Origin: Mucilaginibacter gilvus
GTDB taxonomy: Bacteria > Bacteroidota > Bacteroidia > Sphingobacteriales > Sphingobacteriaceae
Length of the DNA stretch: 64,000 bases
Assembly: GCF_004054195.1 (NCBI RefSeq)
Contig: NZ_SBIW01000007.1
Coordinates: forward strand, 248,001 to 312,000
Direction: 5' to 3'
This document shows, in pieces, positions 26,849-36,465 of the stretch (within the stretch, counting starts at the first letter, position 1; each line of letters starts with the position of its first letter). The notes below the pieces were generated by a model. The model did not search any database, was not told the origin of the DNA, and saw only the letters and a list, made by a program, of their open reading frames with translations. The position numbers were made by a program, and so were the translations under genes.

Positions 26849-27472
26849 TTAAGGTATATTTAAATACTTATGCGTTTGCAGTGAAATTTCCCATTGAGGG
26901 TTATTCATCACATACTCAACAATAAGCGGGGCCATCTCTTTATTCTTGCTCCATTCGGGCTGTAGATATAGCTTACAATCGGGCGAAACCCGTGTGGCGT
27001 TGTGTTCAGCAAACTCAAAGTCGGATTTATTGAAGATGATCACCTTCAGCTCGTGCGCCTTATCGGCAACGTTTTGCATAGGTGCTTTAAACTTTTTTGG
27101 GGAGAGGCAGATCCAGTCCCAATCACCAGAGAGGGGATAGGCACCGGATGTTTCTATAAAGGTTTTGATGCCTTCTTCGTGCAGTTTGGCGGTAAGATAA
27201 TCCAAGTTATATATCAACGGCTCGCCGCCGGTTACCACTACAGCCTTTGATGGATGCACTTTGGCATTAGCAACAATAGTATCAGCAGCCGTAAGGGGGT
27301 GCAATTCTGCATCCCAGCTCTCTTTTACGTCGCACCAATGGCAGCCCACATCGCAGCCTCCGAGGCGAATAAAGTAAGCGGCTTTGCCGGTATTATATCC
27401 TTCGCCTTGTATCGTATAAAATTCTTCCATTAAAGGAAGTAATGTGCCGTCTTCCGGAACCTGATGTGCCAT
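26849..27472 (-). CDS. queE: 7-carboxy-7-deazaguanine synthase QueE
   Basis: This 207-residue radical-SAM enzyme has the cluster motif C40xxxC44xxC47 within GGCDVGCHWCD, preceded by the EEFYTIQGEG substrate/cofactor motif of QueE. It converts 6-carboxytetrahydropterin to 7-carboxy-7-deazaguanine in queuosine (preQ0) synthesis. A second ATG at residue 15 is possible, but the upstream ATG sits at the right distance from a -7 box. Other queuosine genes (queD, queC, queF) are not in this window. Confidence 0.95.
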   Translation of the reverse strand: MAHQVPEDGTLLPLMEEFYTIQGEGYNTGKAAYFIRLGGCDVGCHWCDVKESWDAELHPLTAADTIVANAKVHPSKAVVVTGGEPLIYNLDYLTAKLHEEGIKTFIETSGAYPLSGDWDWICLSPKKFKAPMQNVADKAHELKVIIFNKSDFEFAEHNATRVSPDCKLYLQPEWSKNKEMAPLIVEYVMNNPQWEISLQTHKYLNIP

Positions 27473-27482
27473 AATAAGGGTG

Positions 27483-27490
27483 CAAAGGTA
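27483..27490 (-). promoter_or_regulatory. Candidate -7 box of queE
   Basis: On the minus strand the sequence is TACCTTTG followed by CA, a full TAnnTTTG match. It ends about 10 bases before the queE ATG, implying a leader of only a few bases. Confidence 0.45.
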
Positions 27491-27643
27491 GGTTTTTGTG
27501 GCGAAAGGTTAAAGGCCAAAGGTAAAAGGTGAGATTGAAGTGATGCGGATTTTTAAAACAAGAAACATAATTACCTATTACTCTTTCATATTTCATAATT
27601 TGCAGGTAGCTTTATGCTGTAAACTTTACCCCGGTTTAAACCT

Positions 27644-28405
27644 ATGAAGAAACTATACCTCTCGTTTATCTTCTTCTTTTTCTTGTGCTTAACATCGTGC
27701 GTAGACATTGAAGAGCGTTACGATTTTAAACCCGATGGCGCCTGCAACGTGGTTTATGGCTTCGACATGAGTAGAGCGGTTTCGGTTTTAATGAACCTGA
27801 TGACGGACTCAGTTCGTGAAACACCACAGTTCAATTTGGCAAAGGATACCACCCTGAATTTTTATAACGCTCTGCCGGATAGCATCGCCAATAAAATGAA
27901 TGCCGAAGAAATAAAAATGGCGCAGGGCAGCGACCTCGCTGTGAAAATGGACCTGAAAAATAATATTATGAAGGTAAGCATAAAGCATGAGGCTAAGAAC
28001 GCCGCCGACCTGCAATATTACCTGCAACACCTGAGCAACATCTCCATGAACAGTGAGTTGAGCAACGTAACGCAAAGCAAACAAGTAGGCGGTTTTGATG
28101 CGCAGCCACTCATAACCAGCCAAAGCTATTATAACTACGAGGTAACTCCGCATAAATTTTACCGGATAATAGATAAAGTAAAATTCGCCGCGTTTTTAAA
28201 GAAGGCAGGTGCCAAATTTGCCATGGCCAAAGCCATGCTGATAGATATGCCGTACAAGGTTGTACTTAATTTTGCCAAACCTGTTAAAAAGATAAATAAC
28301 TCAAAGGCCCTGTTATCTGCCGACAGGAAACGCGTAACGCTGGTTACCAGTATGGATGAGGTGATGAAAAACCCGGCTTTAATGAATTTGAAGATAGATT
28401 TTTAG
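27644..28405 (+). CDS. Uncharacterised lipoprotein
   Basis: This 253-residue protein has a lipoprotein signal peptide with lipobox LTSC (C19) directly followed by VDIEERYDF. The mature part is mixed alpha/beta with no motif I recognise. It is rich in lysine and shows repeated MDLKNNIMKVSIKHEA-like amphipathic strands in the middle. Location is probably the periplasmic face of a membrane. It lies 6 bp upstream of a Rieske-type ferredoxin gene, so the two are almost certainly co-transcribed, but a shared job cannot be named. Confidence 0.8.
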   Translation: MKKLYLSFIFFFFLCLTSCVDIEERYDFKPDGACNVVYGFDMSRAVSVLMNLMTDSVRETPQFNLAKDTTLNFYNALPDSIANKMNAEEIKMAQGSDLAVKMDLKNNIMKVSIKHEAKNAADLQYYLQHLSNISMNSELSNVTQSKQVGGFDAQPLITSQSYYNYEVTPHKFYRIIDKVKFAAFLKKAGAKFAMAKAMLIDMPYKVVLNFAKPVKKINNSKALLSADRKRVTLVTSMDEVMKNPALMNLKIDF

Positions 28406-28411
28406 CGACAG

Positions 28412-28747
28412 ATGAAGTGGTACAAAGTAAATGGCATTGAACCCAACGATAAGCCATTTATAACAAAAGTTAAAGTAGCCGGTAAAAGTATTTGTTTGAT
28501 AGGATACGAAAGCAAGCTGTTTGCTTTAGGGGCTACCTGCCCTCATGCCCGCGAAGATTTGAGCCGCGGCTGGTGTAAAGAGGGTAAACTGGTTTGCCCG
28601 GTGCATCGTTTTTCTTACGACCTGGAAACCGGCAAAGGCAGCCCCGGCCAAAACGATTATATAGATAATTACCCGGTTAAAATAAAAGCCGGGGACGTTT
28701 ATGTTGGGATTATATCATTTTGGGATAAGCTGTTAGGCAGAGGTTAA
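28412..28747 (+). CDS. Rieske [2Fe-2S] ferredoxin-like protein
   Basis: This 111-residue single-domain protein carries the Rieske ligands C43-x-H45 and C62-x-x-H65. It has no signal peptide, so it is a soluble cytoplasmic electron carrier of the NirD/biphenyl-dioxygenase ferredoxin type. It normally passes electrons to an oxygenase or reductase. No such partner gene is adjacent; the only close neighbour is the lipoprotein gene 6 bp upstream. Confidence 0.9.
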   Translation: MKWYKVNGIEPNDKPFITKVKVAGKSICLIGYESKLFALGATCPHAREDLSRGWCKEGKLVCPVHRFSYDLETGKGSPGQNDYIDNYPVKIKAGDVYVGIISFWDKLLGRG

Positions 28748-28776
28748 CAAATAACCACCTAACAAGCCAAAAATCT

Positions 28777-29658
28777 CTATTGATAAACCTCTTTATTTGC
28801 CGATGACAAGGTGTTTTTCAACAAACCAATAATCGTCATCAAACCCACGCCACCGGGTACCGGGGTTATCCAGGAAGATTTTGGCGCAACGTTCTCAAAA
28901 TCAACATCACCGAAAAGCTTGTAGCCTGACTTGGTTACCGTTGAGGTTTCGCGGTTCATACCAACGTCAACCACTACTACGCCATCTTTCACCATATCGG
29001 CAGTGATGAAATTCTTTTTACCTATGGCTACGATCAGAATATCCGCATCAAGCGTAAACTTTTTAATATCGGGTGTTTTGCTATGGCAAATGGTAACCGT
29101 GCAATTACCCGGGTAGGTATTACGCGCCATTAAAATACTCATTGGCGAGCCAACAATATTGCTGCGGCCAACAACAACGCAATGCTTACCGGCGGTTTCT
29201 ATGCCGTATTCTTTCAGCATCAGTGTAATACCGTAAGGGGTAGCAGGAATAAAAGAAGGCAGGTTACGCTGCATACGGCCAAGGTTTACAGGATGGAAAC
29301 CATCCACATCTTTGCGATGATCTATCCGTTCGGTTACTTTCTCCGGGTCGATATGTTTGGGGAGGGGGAGCTGTACAATGATACCGTCGATATCGGCGTC
29401 AGCATTTAATTCCGCTACTTTGGCAAGCAGTTCTTCTTCGGTAACCTCACCTTCGTAACGTACCAGGGTAGATTTAAAACCAACCTTTTCGCAGTTCTTC
29501 ATTTTGCTGGCCACGTAGGTTTCGCTGCCACCATCGTGCCCAACCAAAACAGCCACCAAATGCGGCTTACGCCCGATGCGTTCTAATATTTTAGCCGCTT
29601 CTTCGGCTATTTCTACCTTAAGTTTTTCTGATACGTATTTTCCGTCGAGTAATTGCAT
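28777..29658 (-). CDS. folD: Bifunctional methylenetetrahydrofolate dehydrogenase/cyclohydrolase FolD
   Basis: This 293-residue protein has the full FolD layout: catalytic domain with [13 protein letters not shown] (active-site lysine), [10 protein letters not shown], then the NADP-binding domain with [11 protein letters not shown] and the C-terminal [11 protein letters not shown]. It interconverts 5,10-methylene-THF and 10-formyl-THF in one-carbon metabolism. It is the last gene of a lepA-unknown-folD run on the minus strand, 6 bp after the small unknown gene. Confidence 0.96.
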   Translation of the reverse strand: MQLLDGKYVSEKLKVEIAEEAAKILERIGRKPHLVAVLVGHDGGSETYVASKMKNCEKVGFKSTLVRYEGEVTEEELLAKVAELNADADIDGIIVQLPLPKHIDPEKVTERIDHRKDVDGFHPVNLGRMQRNLPSFIPATPYGITLMLKEYGIETAGKHCVVVGRSNIVGSPMSILMARNTYPGNCTVTICHSKTPDIKKFTLDADILIVAIGKKNFITADMVKDGVVVVDVGMNRETSTVTKSGYKLFGDVDFENVAPKSSWITPVPGGVGLMTIIGLLKNTLSSANKEVYQ

Positions 29659-29664
29659 GCCTCT

Positions 29665-30000
29665 TTATAAATTTTTTAGCCAACCAACAGGTAGTGGTGG
29701 CAAGTCTAATTCTACATATTCCTCTTTTTTTACAAACCGAAAGAGCGGCATGTTGGCCAAATGTAGCTTGTTGCCCTGTTTGATATTTATTTTAGAAATG
29801 ATGCTATCAAAAGTTTCAATTCCTTTGTTTATCATCGAATTGATGATCCTGTCCGATTCGTTTTCTGTATGCACATCAACGATATACCGTGGTGCACTAT
29901 CGTTGTAAACTATCCATTCTCCGTATGAAAAGTCACCCAGGTCAATAACCTTTATTATTCCTCGCCACGTATAAAAACTCACTTGCAAGTATTTGGCCAT
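29665..30000 (-). CDS. Uncharacterised small protein between lepA and folD
   Basis: From the ATG at 30000 this is a 111-residue soluble protein starting MAKYLQVSFYTWRGIIKV. A longer in-frame start at 30033 would overlap the end of lepA by 8 bases and is less likely. The sequence shows a beta-rich N-terminal half (GEWIVYNDSAPRYIVDVHT), a helical middle, and a proline-rich end (LPPLPVGWL). I recognise no family. Gene-like composition, tight packing (25 bp after lepA, 6 bp before folD) and the same strand support a real, co-transcribed gene. Confidence 0.65.
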   Translation of the reverse strand: MAKYLQVSFYTWRGIIKVIDLGDFSYGEWIVYNDSAPRYIVDVHTENESDRIINSMINKGIETFDSIISKINIKQGNKLHLANMPLFRFVKKEEYVELDLPPLPVGWLKNL

Positions 30001-30025
30001 AAAGCGATCTTTCTTAGCGCGCCGA

Positions 30026-31813
30026 TCAATCAAGTTTCAAAACCGCCATAAACGCGCTTTGTGGTATCTCTACGTTACCAACCTGGCGCATGCGTTTTTT
30101 ACCCGCTTTTTGTTTTTCCAACAATTTACGTTTACGGGATATATCACCACCATAACATTTGGCGGTAACATCCTTACGCATCGCTTTAACGGTTTCGCGG
30201 GCTATAATTTTAGCACCGATGGATGCCTGGATAATAATTTCGAACTGCTGGCGCGGCAATAATTCTTTCAGTTTCTCGCAGATCTTTTTACCAAAATCGT
30301 AAGAGTTTCCGCGGAATATCAATGAAGATAGCGCATCCACCGGTTCTGCATTTAGTTTAATATCTAAACGAACCAGGTCTGATCTGCGGTAGCCTATCTG
30401 ATGATAATCGAATGAGGCGTAGCCTTTGGAAATGGTTTTCAGCTTATCATAAAAATCAAAAACGATCTCGCCCATTGGCATCTCGAACGTAAGTTCAACC
30501 CTGTCTGACGTTAAATACGACTGATTTTTAATAAATCCGCGTTTTTGAATACAAAGCGACATTACCGGGCCAACGAAATCAGATTTGGTGATGATGGTAG
30601 CCTTAATATACGGTTCCTCCACAAAATCTATCTTGCTTGGGTCTGGCAAATCGGACGGATTGTTTACAATGATAGGTTCGTTGCGGGTTGTGTAGGCTAT
30701 GTATGACACGTTGGGCACGGTAGTGATCACCGTCATATTAAACTCGCGCTCTAAACGTTCCTGGATGATCTCCATGTGAAGCATACCAAGGAAACCGCAT
30801 CGGAAACCAAAGCCTAAAGCCGCAGAAGACTCGGGTTCGAAAACCAAAGAAGCGTCATTCAACTGCAGCTTGGCCATCGATTCGCGCAGTTCTTCATAAT
30901 CATCGGTATCAACCGGGTAGATGCCCGCAAATACCATTGGTTTTACTTCTTCAAAGCCTTGTATACCTCCTTCGCAGGGGCGGGCTATGGTAGTGATGGT
31001 ATCCCCAACTTTTACCTCGCGCGATTCTTTGATACCCGAGATGATATAGCCTACATCACCGGTTTTTATCACATCTTTTGGTGCTTGTTTTAACTTAAGC
31101 GTACCAACTTCTTCTGCAATGTACTGCTTTTCGGTAGCGAAGAATTTTACCTTATCGCCCTTACGGATCTCGCCGTTAACTACTTTAAAGTAAGCTACGA
31201 TACCGCGGAAAGAGTTGTAAACTGAATCAAAGATCAAGGCTTGCAGGGGTGCGTCCGGGTCGCCAACAGGGGCGGGGACACGCTCTATAATGGCACGCAA
31301 AATATCAAATACGCCCATGCCGGTTTTACCCGATGCGGCTAAAATCTCTTCGCGTTTACAGCCGATGAGTTCAACTATCTGGTCTTTCACTTCCTCGGGC
31401 ATAGCGCCGGGGAGGTCCATTTTATTCAACACCGGGATGATCTCCAGATCATTTTCCAGCGCTAAATACAGGTTGGATATAGTTTGCGCCTGGATACCCT
31501 GCGCGGCATCTACAATTAACAACGCACCTTCGCAGGCTGCTATAGAGCGTGAAACTTCGTAAGAAAAATCTACGTGACCGGGGGTGTCTATCAGGTTAAG
31601 GACATACTTCTGTCCGTCGAGCTCATATTCCATCTGTATGGCGTGGCTCTTGATGGTGATACCGCGTTCGCGCTCCAGGTCCATATCGTCAAGCAATTGT
31701 GCCTGCGATTCGCGCTGGGTGATAGTGCCGGTATACTCTAATAACCTATCGGCAAGGGTGCTCTTACCGTGGTCGATATGTGCTATGATACAAAAATTGC
31801 GTATGTGCTTCAT
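30026..31813 (-). CDS. lepA: Elongation factor 4 (LepA)
   Basis: This 595-residue translational GTPase has G1 AHIDHGKST (11-19), G3 DTPGH and G4 NKMD, followed by domains II, III and V and the LepA-specific C-terminal domain ending in [11 protein letters not shown]. LepA acts on ribosomes, with roles in back-translocation or 30S biogenesis. It is the first gene of the minus-strand run with the small unknown gene and folD. A TATTTTTG box at 31821-31828 lies just before its start codon. Confidence 0.97.
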   Translation of the reverse strand: MKHIRNFCIIAHIDHGKSTLADRLLEYTGTITQRESQAQLLDDMDLERERGITIKSHAIQMEYELDGQKYVLNLIDTPGHVDFSYEVSRSIAACEGALLIVDAAQGIQAQTISNLYLALENDLEIIPVLNKMDLPGAMPEEVKDQIVELIGCKREEILAASGKTGMGVFDILRAIIERVPAPVGDPDAPLQALIFDSVYNSFRGIVAYFKVVNGEIRKGDKVKFFATEKQYIAEEVGTLKLKQAPKDVIKTGDVGYIISGIKESREVKVGDTITTIARPCEGGIQGFEEVKPMVFAGIYPVDTDDYEELRESMAKLQLNDASLVFEPESSAALGFGFRCGFLGMLHMEIIQERLEREFNMTVITTVPNVSYIAYTTRNEPIIVNNPSDLPDPSKIDFVEEPYIKATIITKSDFVGPVMSLCIQKRGFIKNQSYLTSDRVELTFEMPMGEIVFDFYDKLKTISKGYASFDYHQIGYRRSDLVRLDIKLNAEPVDALSSLIFRGNSYDFGKKICEKLKELLPRQQFEIIIQASIGAKIIARETVKAMRKDVTAKCYGGDISRKRKLLEKQKAGKKRMRQVGNVEIPQSAFMAVLKLD

Positions 31814-31820
31814 TCAGCCG

Positions 31821-31828
31821 CAAAAATA
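31821..31828 (-). promoter_or_regulatory. Candidate -7 box of lepA, close to the start codon
   Basis: On the minus strand this reads TATTTTTG, a full match to TAnnTTTG, ending seven bases before the lepA ATG (31813). If used, lepA mRNA would be nearly leaderless. Confidence 0.4.
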
Positions 31829-31974
31829 ACTTTTTAGGCGGATAAATTGGCATAGTAGCGTTTGGTTTATGTATTTTACATTCGAACGTACAAAAGTTCG
31901 AACAGACAGGCAGTGAGATTAAAACAAAAATGAAAGAAATGCCGTACCAACGGGTAATTACGTACCTGTTGTGA

Positions 31975-33621
31975 TCACTTCGTTTCTACCTGTAAAAAGG
32001 AAGGTGTTTCCGTAAGCTGCAAAGTTACCTTTCCCTTAATTGCTTTTAAAGACGTTTGCGTCATCTCGTTTGCCGATGCCCTGGGTTTGTAAAGTATTGC
32101 CGACACCGCTCTACCCAAATCAAGTGTATAACTACCTGTTCGTCCTGTTTGATCGGGAATGGTTAATGCGTAAATGATCTTATTGCCACTTTTATATTTA
32201 TCTATCAGAGGATCCCTGCTTATCGTGCCAACATAGTTGTAGTTGCCCATCAGTTTTGTTGCCTGTAAAATATAGTCCGCAGCGGGGCGGCGTTTTTTAT
32301 TTCCGGCAAGGCCGGAGGTTGCGTATTGTTCTGCCTTATTGGGGAATGCATCAAACAACTGGTAAAAGAACAGCCTTTTTACTCCATGGCGGATGTAGAG
32401 CAGGGAGCTTCTTAAGATCCAATCGGCCTGGGTTTCCAGCACCGTTTTATTGCCGATGGCAGGCGCGCGCTGGTAGCTGCCGGGGTTGACATCATAACCC
32501 ACCTCGGTAACCCAAACTTCGGGCTTATTAGGCAAACTATTGGCATATTTAACAAAACCATCGGCCACGCTGCCCGATTCTGATAGCTCCGGCGCTACGC
32601 CTGTTGTAGCTTTTTTATGTGTAAACACACTGCCGTCGTTGGCGTACAGATGGTAGTTGATGATGTCGAAGCAAAGATCTATACGGCCATCAGGTTTTAC
32701 ACCACGGTTGATCTTACACCATTCTACCATTCGTTTTACATATTCCACGTCGGCAGTGGCCAGCCCGGTCATCACTACCTGCATACTGGGGTCGGCGGTT
32801 TTTACGCCTGCGTTGTTGCCCAGTGTACCTTTATGCCCGTCGTAAAAAGCGGAAAGGTTGGCTGCGTACTGCTCGGGCGTTTGGGTGGCTTTATCACCTT
32901 TCCACCAGCGGTCGTTCTCGTTGCCGCATTCGATGTATTTGATAAGCCCCATGCCAATTTTCACCTGGTTTGGGTTACCATTCGCAGAGCGGGCATCAAC
33001 CTTTACCAGCGTAGGATTTACAGCTTTATTATACCCATAACGCGCCGCAAACTGGAATGCAGTGCGAGCTTGTGCCGCGTATGATTCGGGTTTGCTTAAG
33101 TCCGATCCGTAAGGTGCGGGTACGTTTTCGTCGTCGCGCTCATCGGCGGGGTAGGTATCCATCATCCGGGCAGGCAGGTTTTTCAGACATGCTAATACCA
33201 AAATGCTGTCTTGCTTGCAGCGGGTGTACATCAGGTCGTAGTTCCAGTTGCCCTTATTGGTGGGGTTATAAGTATAATTGCCTTCGGTGTTTTCCAGTTT
33301 ATTCCAGTTCATGTAATGACGTATGGCGCTGAATGATTTGATCAGTGCCATATTGGGCTCATAGATCGCCCTTTCGTTCATGGCCGCCGGATTTTCCTCA
33401 AAATTCCATTCGTAACTATTTACACCGAACATATTCTTTAGCGGCACAGGGTATGAAGCTGGCTGAATCTTGTTGCCGGCGCCTATGTTTATGGTATCAC
33501 CATCCGGTATTACCGCGACCTGTGGAGTTGCTTGCTTAGCGGATCTTTCGCCACATCGCGAAAGCACCATTACAACTACAAAAAGCGGGATAATCGTTTT
33601 GGCTAAAACAAGTATTTTCAT
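31975..33621 (-). CDS. Secreted glycoside hydrolase-like protein (TIM-barrel, clan GH-A type)
   Basis: This 548-residue protein has a signal peptide ending near C23, but the lipobox LSRC has an unusual arginine at -1, so lipidation is doubtful. The central region (about 60-450) looks like a (beta/alpha)8 glycosidase: E235 in ECGNEND fits the acid/base after strand 4, and E373 in VTEVGYD fits the nucleophile after strand 7. A beta-sandwich tail (about 470-548) follows, as in GH39/GH30-like enzymes. I cannot assign a family. It is a single gene, so substrate clues are absent. Confidence 0.75.
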   Translation of the reverse strand: MKILVLAKTIIPLFVVVMVLSRCGERSAKQATPQVAVIPDGDTINIGAGNKIQPASYPVPLKNMFGVNSYEWNFEENPAAMNERAIYEPNMALIKSFSAIRHYMNWNKLENTEGNYTYNPTNKGNWNYDLMYTRCKQDSILVLACLKNLPARMMDTYPADERDDENVPAPYGSDLSKPESYAAQARTAFQFAARYGYNKAVNPTLVKVDARSANGNPNQVKIGMGLIKYIECGNENDRWWKGDKATQTPEQYAANLSAFYDGHKGTLGNNAGVKTADPSMQVVMTGLATADVEYVKRMVEWCKINRGVKPDGRIDLCFDIINYHLYANDGSVFTHKKATTGVAPELSESGSVADGFVKYANSLPNKPEVWVTEVGYDVNPGSYQRAPAIGNKTVLETQADWILRSSLLYIRHGVKRLFFYQLFDAFPNKAEQYATSGLAGNKKRRPAADYILQATKLMGNYNYVGTISRDPLIDKYKSGNKIIYALTIPDQTGRTGSYTLDLGRAVSAILYKPRASANEMTQTSLKAIKGKVTLQLTETPSFLQVETK

Positions 33622-33663
33622 TGCAACAGCGGGTGGTAAATAAAGGTAATAATAAATTTCATC

Positions 33664-33710
33664 CTACAAAAAATGCCGCCCCGGTTTGTAACGGAGCGGC
33701 ATTTTTGTAG
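33664..33710. terminator. Bidirectional terminator at the 3' end of the DinB gene
   Basis: Arms of 15-16 bases (33664-33679 and 33696-33710) pair with one extra A, with GC-rich tops and A/T-run bases. It lies 14 bases beyond the minus-strand DinB-family stop and should end that transcript. The glycosidase gene starts on its far side. Confidence 0.8.
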
Positions 33711-33723
33711 CGGGAGAAATCTC

Positions 33724-34251
33724 TTAGAACAGCATTTCCTGAGGAGGGGTTACACCTTTTAAACGCAGGTAAACGGTAGTTTGGCCACGGTGATGTGTTT
33801 GGTGTTCAAATGTCTTGGCCAAAATCAACCCACGGGTGGATTTACGTGTAGGACCCATAGCAACTTCTTCCTGCATCTGCGCGTCGGTCATACCTTGTAT
33901 GGTAGCGATCACAAAATCGTAGCTATCCAAAACAGCTTTTGAAGTTGCCTCTTTGGTTTGGGCTATGGTTTTCTCAGCAGATACACCCTTTCCAAGCGGG
34001 CTATCCTTGCCGCTTGCGGTTGTAACTAAACCGTAATTACCGTCGGCTAAATGCAGCATTTGCTGTGCAAAATTACGCATTTCGGGGGTTGGTTTTAAGG
34101 CGTAGCCATCAGCAGGCATAGCATCCAAATAAGCTTTTGTGTACGCTTTTGCGCGTGTCCATTCGGCAACAGACTGCTCGCGGGTTATTTGCGCAAACGC
34201 AGCTGTACAGGTTAATACAATTACCGTAAGTAAAAGTGATATTTTTTTCAT
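33724..34251 (-). CDS. DinB-family protein with signal peptide
   Basis: This 175-residue protein has a signal peptide (MKKISLLLTVIVLTC..AFAQ) followed by a four-helix DinB-like domain. The putative metal-ligand histidines are in MLHLADGNYG and EHQTHHRGQTTVYLR. DinB/YfiT-fold proteins are often metal-dependent thiol transferases or of unknown function; export of such a domain is common in Bacteroidota. It is a single gene followed by a terminator. The 278-bp AT-rich gap upstream holds A-rich runs (near 34370) but no gene I can support. Confidence 0.85.
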   Translation of the reverse strand: MKKISLLLTVIVLTCTAAFAQITREQSVAEWTRAKAYTKAYLDAMPADGYALKPTPEMRNFAQQMLHLADGNYGLVTTASGKDSPLGKGVSAEKTIAQTKEATSKAVLDSYDFVIATIQGMTDAQMQEEVAMGPTRKSTRGLILAKTFEHQTHHRGQTTVYLRLKGVTPPQEMLF

Positions 34252-34529
34252 AATGGTTTATTTAGTGCTGCTAAGATACTTTTATTTACGCAAAAGCAGC
34301 CCAGCCAATCTGTTAAGGAATAATTATTTTATCCTGAAGCTTTTTTTAAAGATCGATTTCCCCCGCCGCAAAAAAAAATAAAAATAATTTATGGAATTGC
34401 TGTGAAGGCTGCATCTTACAGGTAAATATTGCGATGCAAAACCTAAACCTTATCACAATATATAATAGCCTAAAGTTTGTAGCGGTGAGTTCCTGCGCGA
34501 GAAATTTAAAGGATTCAGCTAAATGCTTA

Positions 34530-35060
34530 TCAGGGAGTTTGAAGCACATCCAGGCATTCCTTGGAAACCTTTTTATTAATATCCTTTGGTAAGGGTAACA
34601 AAACCGAGTCCGGGTAAATTTTCTTTAGTTTTCCAATAACACAATCGCAAAATTTATTCACGGTAGCCGGATATTTCGGTCCTAAAATGGCAACGTAATT
34701 TTGGCGAAATGCTTTCTCGGTGTAGGGCGACCATTTTTCATAAAAGGGCACTAAATCGGCGTTGCCGGTATTATGTTCCTGTATGGCGTATTCACGCTCC
34801 ACTCTAATATGTAAGGATTGAAGGCTATCTTTAGAAACAGAATTTATACCATTCGGGATTCCTTCTTTAATCCTGCGCACCAGAAATACAACATATTTTT
34901 TTCGCTTTACCGGGTCGGGCATTACCGATTTAGAGGTAGAGTCTAAGTAATTATACAAACCCACCTCATATTTTGGCGTCCAGACTTTGGGATTAGGCTG
35001 TGCTTTATCAGTCTGAGCAATAAAAACAATCCCTATAAAAATCAGAAAAAACTTACCCAT
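34530..35060 (-). CDS. Uncharacterised secreted protein
   Basis: This 176-residue protein has a signal peptide (MGKFFLIFIGIVFIAQ) and a mainly helical, charged mature region. Near the C-terminus are the cysteines FCDCVIGKLKKIYP and KECLDVL, a pattern I associate with small secreted Bacteroidota proteins that may form disulfides. No enzyme motif is visible. It sits 38 bp downstream of the DbpA-like helicase gene on the same strand, so co-transcription is possible. Confidence 0.72.
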   Translation of the reverse strand: MGKFFLIFIGIVFIAQTDKAQPNPKVWTPKYEVGLYNYLDSTSKSVMPDPVKRKKYVVFLVRRIKEGIPNGINSVSKDSLQSLHIRVEREYAIQEHNTGNADLVPFYEKWSPYTEKAFRQNYVAILGPKYPATVNKFCDCVIGKLKKIYPDSVLLPLPKDINKKVSKECLDVLQTP

Positions 35061-35098
35061 CAGATACCTTTTTAGCGTTATTTATTTAATAAGGGTTA

Positions 35099-36400
35099 TT
35101 ACTTCGAAACCTCTATCTTAACCTTCTTACCCTTTATTTTCTCATTTTTAACAAGCGTTACCACGCGGTCGGCATGTTTACGTTTTACCGCGGCGTATGA
35201 TGAGAAGTCGAGTACCTCAATCAAACCCAGGTCTTCTTTATCTAAATCACCTTTTTTTAAGAGTAGACCGACAATATCCACTTTGTTCACTTTGTCTTTT
35301 TTACCTGCGGCGAGGTATAGCGTGGTCCATTGTGACGGTTGCGGGATAACAATATCGCCGCTTAGATCTTCCACCTCCGGCAGTTCTTTTAAGTACGCGG
35401 GCTTTTCTCCGGGGCCAAGCATTAAGTAGGAGGTACCCGTAGCGTGCATACGGGCGGTACGGCCATTGCGGTGGGTGAAAGCCTCTTCATTATGCGGTAA
35501 TTGGTAGTGTATCACGTGTTCTATCTCGGGAATATCCAGTCCGCGCGAAGCCAGATCAGTAGTGATCAGGATGCGGTGACTGCCGTTGCGGAATTTGATC
35601 AGGGCACGTTCACGGTCGTCCTGTTCCATGCCACCATGGAAAATATCATTTGGTAATCCATTATCCCAAAGGGTATCGCTGATGCGCTCTACGGCTTCGC
35701 GGTGGTTACAAAAAACAAGTGTTGCTTTATCGCCAATTTTGCAGATCAACGCAAACAAAGCTTCCAGTTTATCGGCTGCCTCGGCCACCACTACTTTTTG
35801 GGTAAGTTTAGATATGGTCGGAGTATTATCAAGGTAATTTAGAGTAACCGGTTTATGGATCCCGGTAAAGCGCGGGATCTCGTCCATTTGCGTGGCAGAA
35901 GTAAGGATGCGCCTACGCACGCTCCGCAATTGTCCAATAATGTAAGCCATGTCTTCCTGAAAACCATACTCCAGGGCTTTATCAAACTCATCCAGTATCA
36001 GCGTAACAATGGTATCGGTATCAAAAGTTTCGCGGCGCAGGTGGTGGCCTATGCGGCCAGGTGTACCGATCAGTACCGCAGGTGGCTGCGACAGGTTTTT
36101 TATCTCTGTCCTAACCGGGTGCCCACCGTAGCAACAGTTTACTTTAAAACCGCTGCCTATCGAACGGAAAACCTGCTCTATCTGCAAAGCAAGTTCCCGC
36201 GAGGGGACTAATATCAAAACCTGTACAGTAGATACCTCAGGATCCAGCAGGCTAAGTAAGGGCAATAAAAAACCAAGTGTTTTACCCGATCCGGTCGGCG
36301 AAAGCAGTATCACATCGCCTTTTTTGGCGGCGTCGATAGCAGCTTCCTGCATCGGGTTTAATTTTTCAATATTAAGTTTTTGGAGCGCTTGCTTTATCAT
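35099..36400 (-). CDS. dbpA: DEAD-box family ATP-dependent RNA helicase, DbpA-like
   Basis: This 433-residue protein has a Q-motif region (LNPMQEAAI), Walker A SPTGSGKT, motif Ib TPGR, SAT motif III and a C-terminal DbpA RNA-binding domain (about 345-430, with VDIVGLLL). Two core motifs differ from consensus: motif II is LDEFD instead of DEAD, and motif VI is HRNGRTAR instead of HRxGRxGR. The catalytic D-E pair and the arginines remain, so activity is likely. E. coli DbpA acts on 23S rRNA helix 92 in 50S assembly. Confidence 0.93.
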   Translation of the reverse strand: MIKQALQKLNIEKLNPMQEAAIDAAKKGDVILLSPTGSGKTLGFLLPLLSLLDPEVSTVQVLILVPSRELALQIEQVFRSIGSGFKVNCCYGGHPVRTEIKNLSQPPAVLIGTPGRIGHHLRRETFDTDTIVTLILDEFDKALEYGFQEDMAYIIGQLRSVRRRILTSATQMDEIPRFTGIHKPVTLNYLDNTPTISKLTQKVVVAEAADKLEALFALICKIGDKATLVFCNHREAVERISDTLWDNGLPNDIFHGGMEQDDRERALIKFRNGSHRILITTDLASRGLDIPEIEHVIHYQLPHNEEAFTHRNGRTARMHATGTSYLMLGPGEKPAYLKELPEVEDLSGDIVIPQPSQWTTLYLAAGKKDKVNKVDIVGLLLKKGDLDKEDLGLIEVLDFSSYAAVKRKHADRVVTLVKNEKIKGKKVKIEVSK

Positions 36401-36420
36401 AGATTTTTGATCAGGAGCCG

Positions 36421-36428
36421 CAAAGATA
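36421..36428 (-). promoter_or_regulatory. Candidate -7 box of the DbpA-like gene
   Basis: On the minus strand the box reads TATCTTTG, a full TAnnTTTG match, about 20 bases before the start codon at 36400. This predicts a leader of about 15 bases. Confidence 0.45.
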
Positions 36429-36465
36429 CGCCAAAACGCCGGGTAAGGCTAATTTGCTGATAAAC

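Noticed and set aside
32617-33084. 155-codon open frame opposite the secreted glycosidase-like gene
   Set aside because: Antisense shadow; its composition reflects the complementary coding frame and it has no recognisable domain.
34346-34549. Short minus-strand frame in the AT-rich gap upstream of the DinB-family gene
   Set aside because: Composition follows A/T runs, and it overlaps the end of a real secreted-protein gene.
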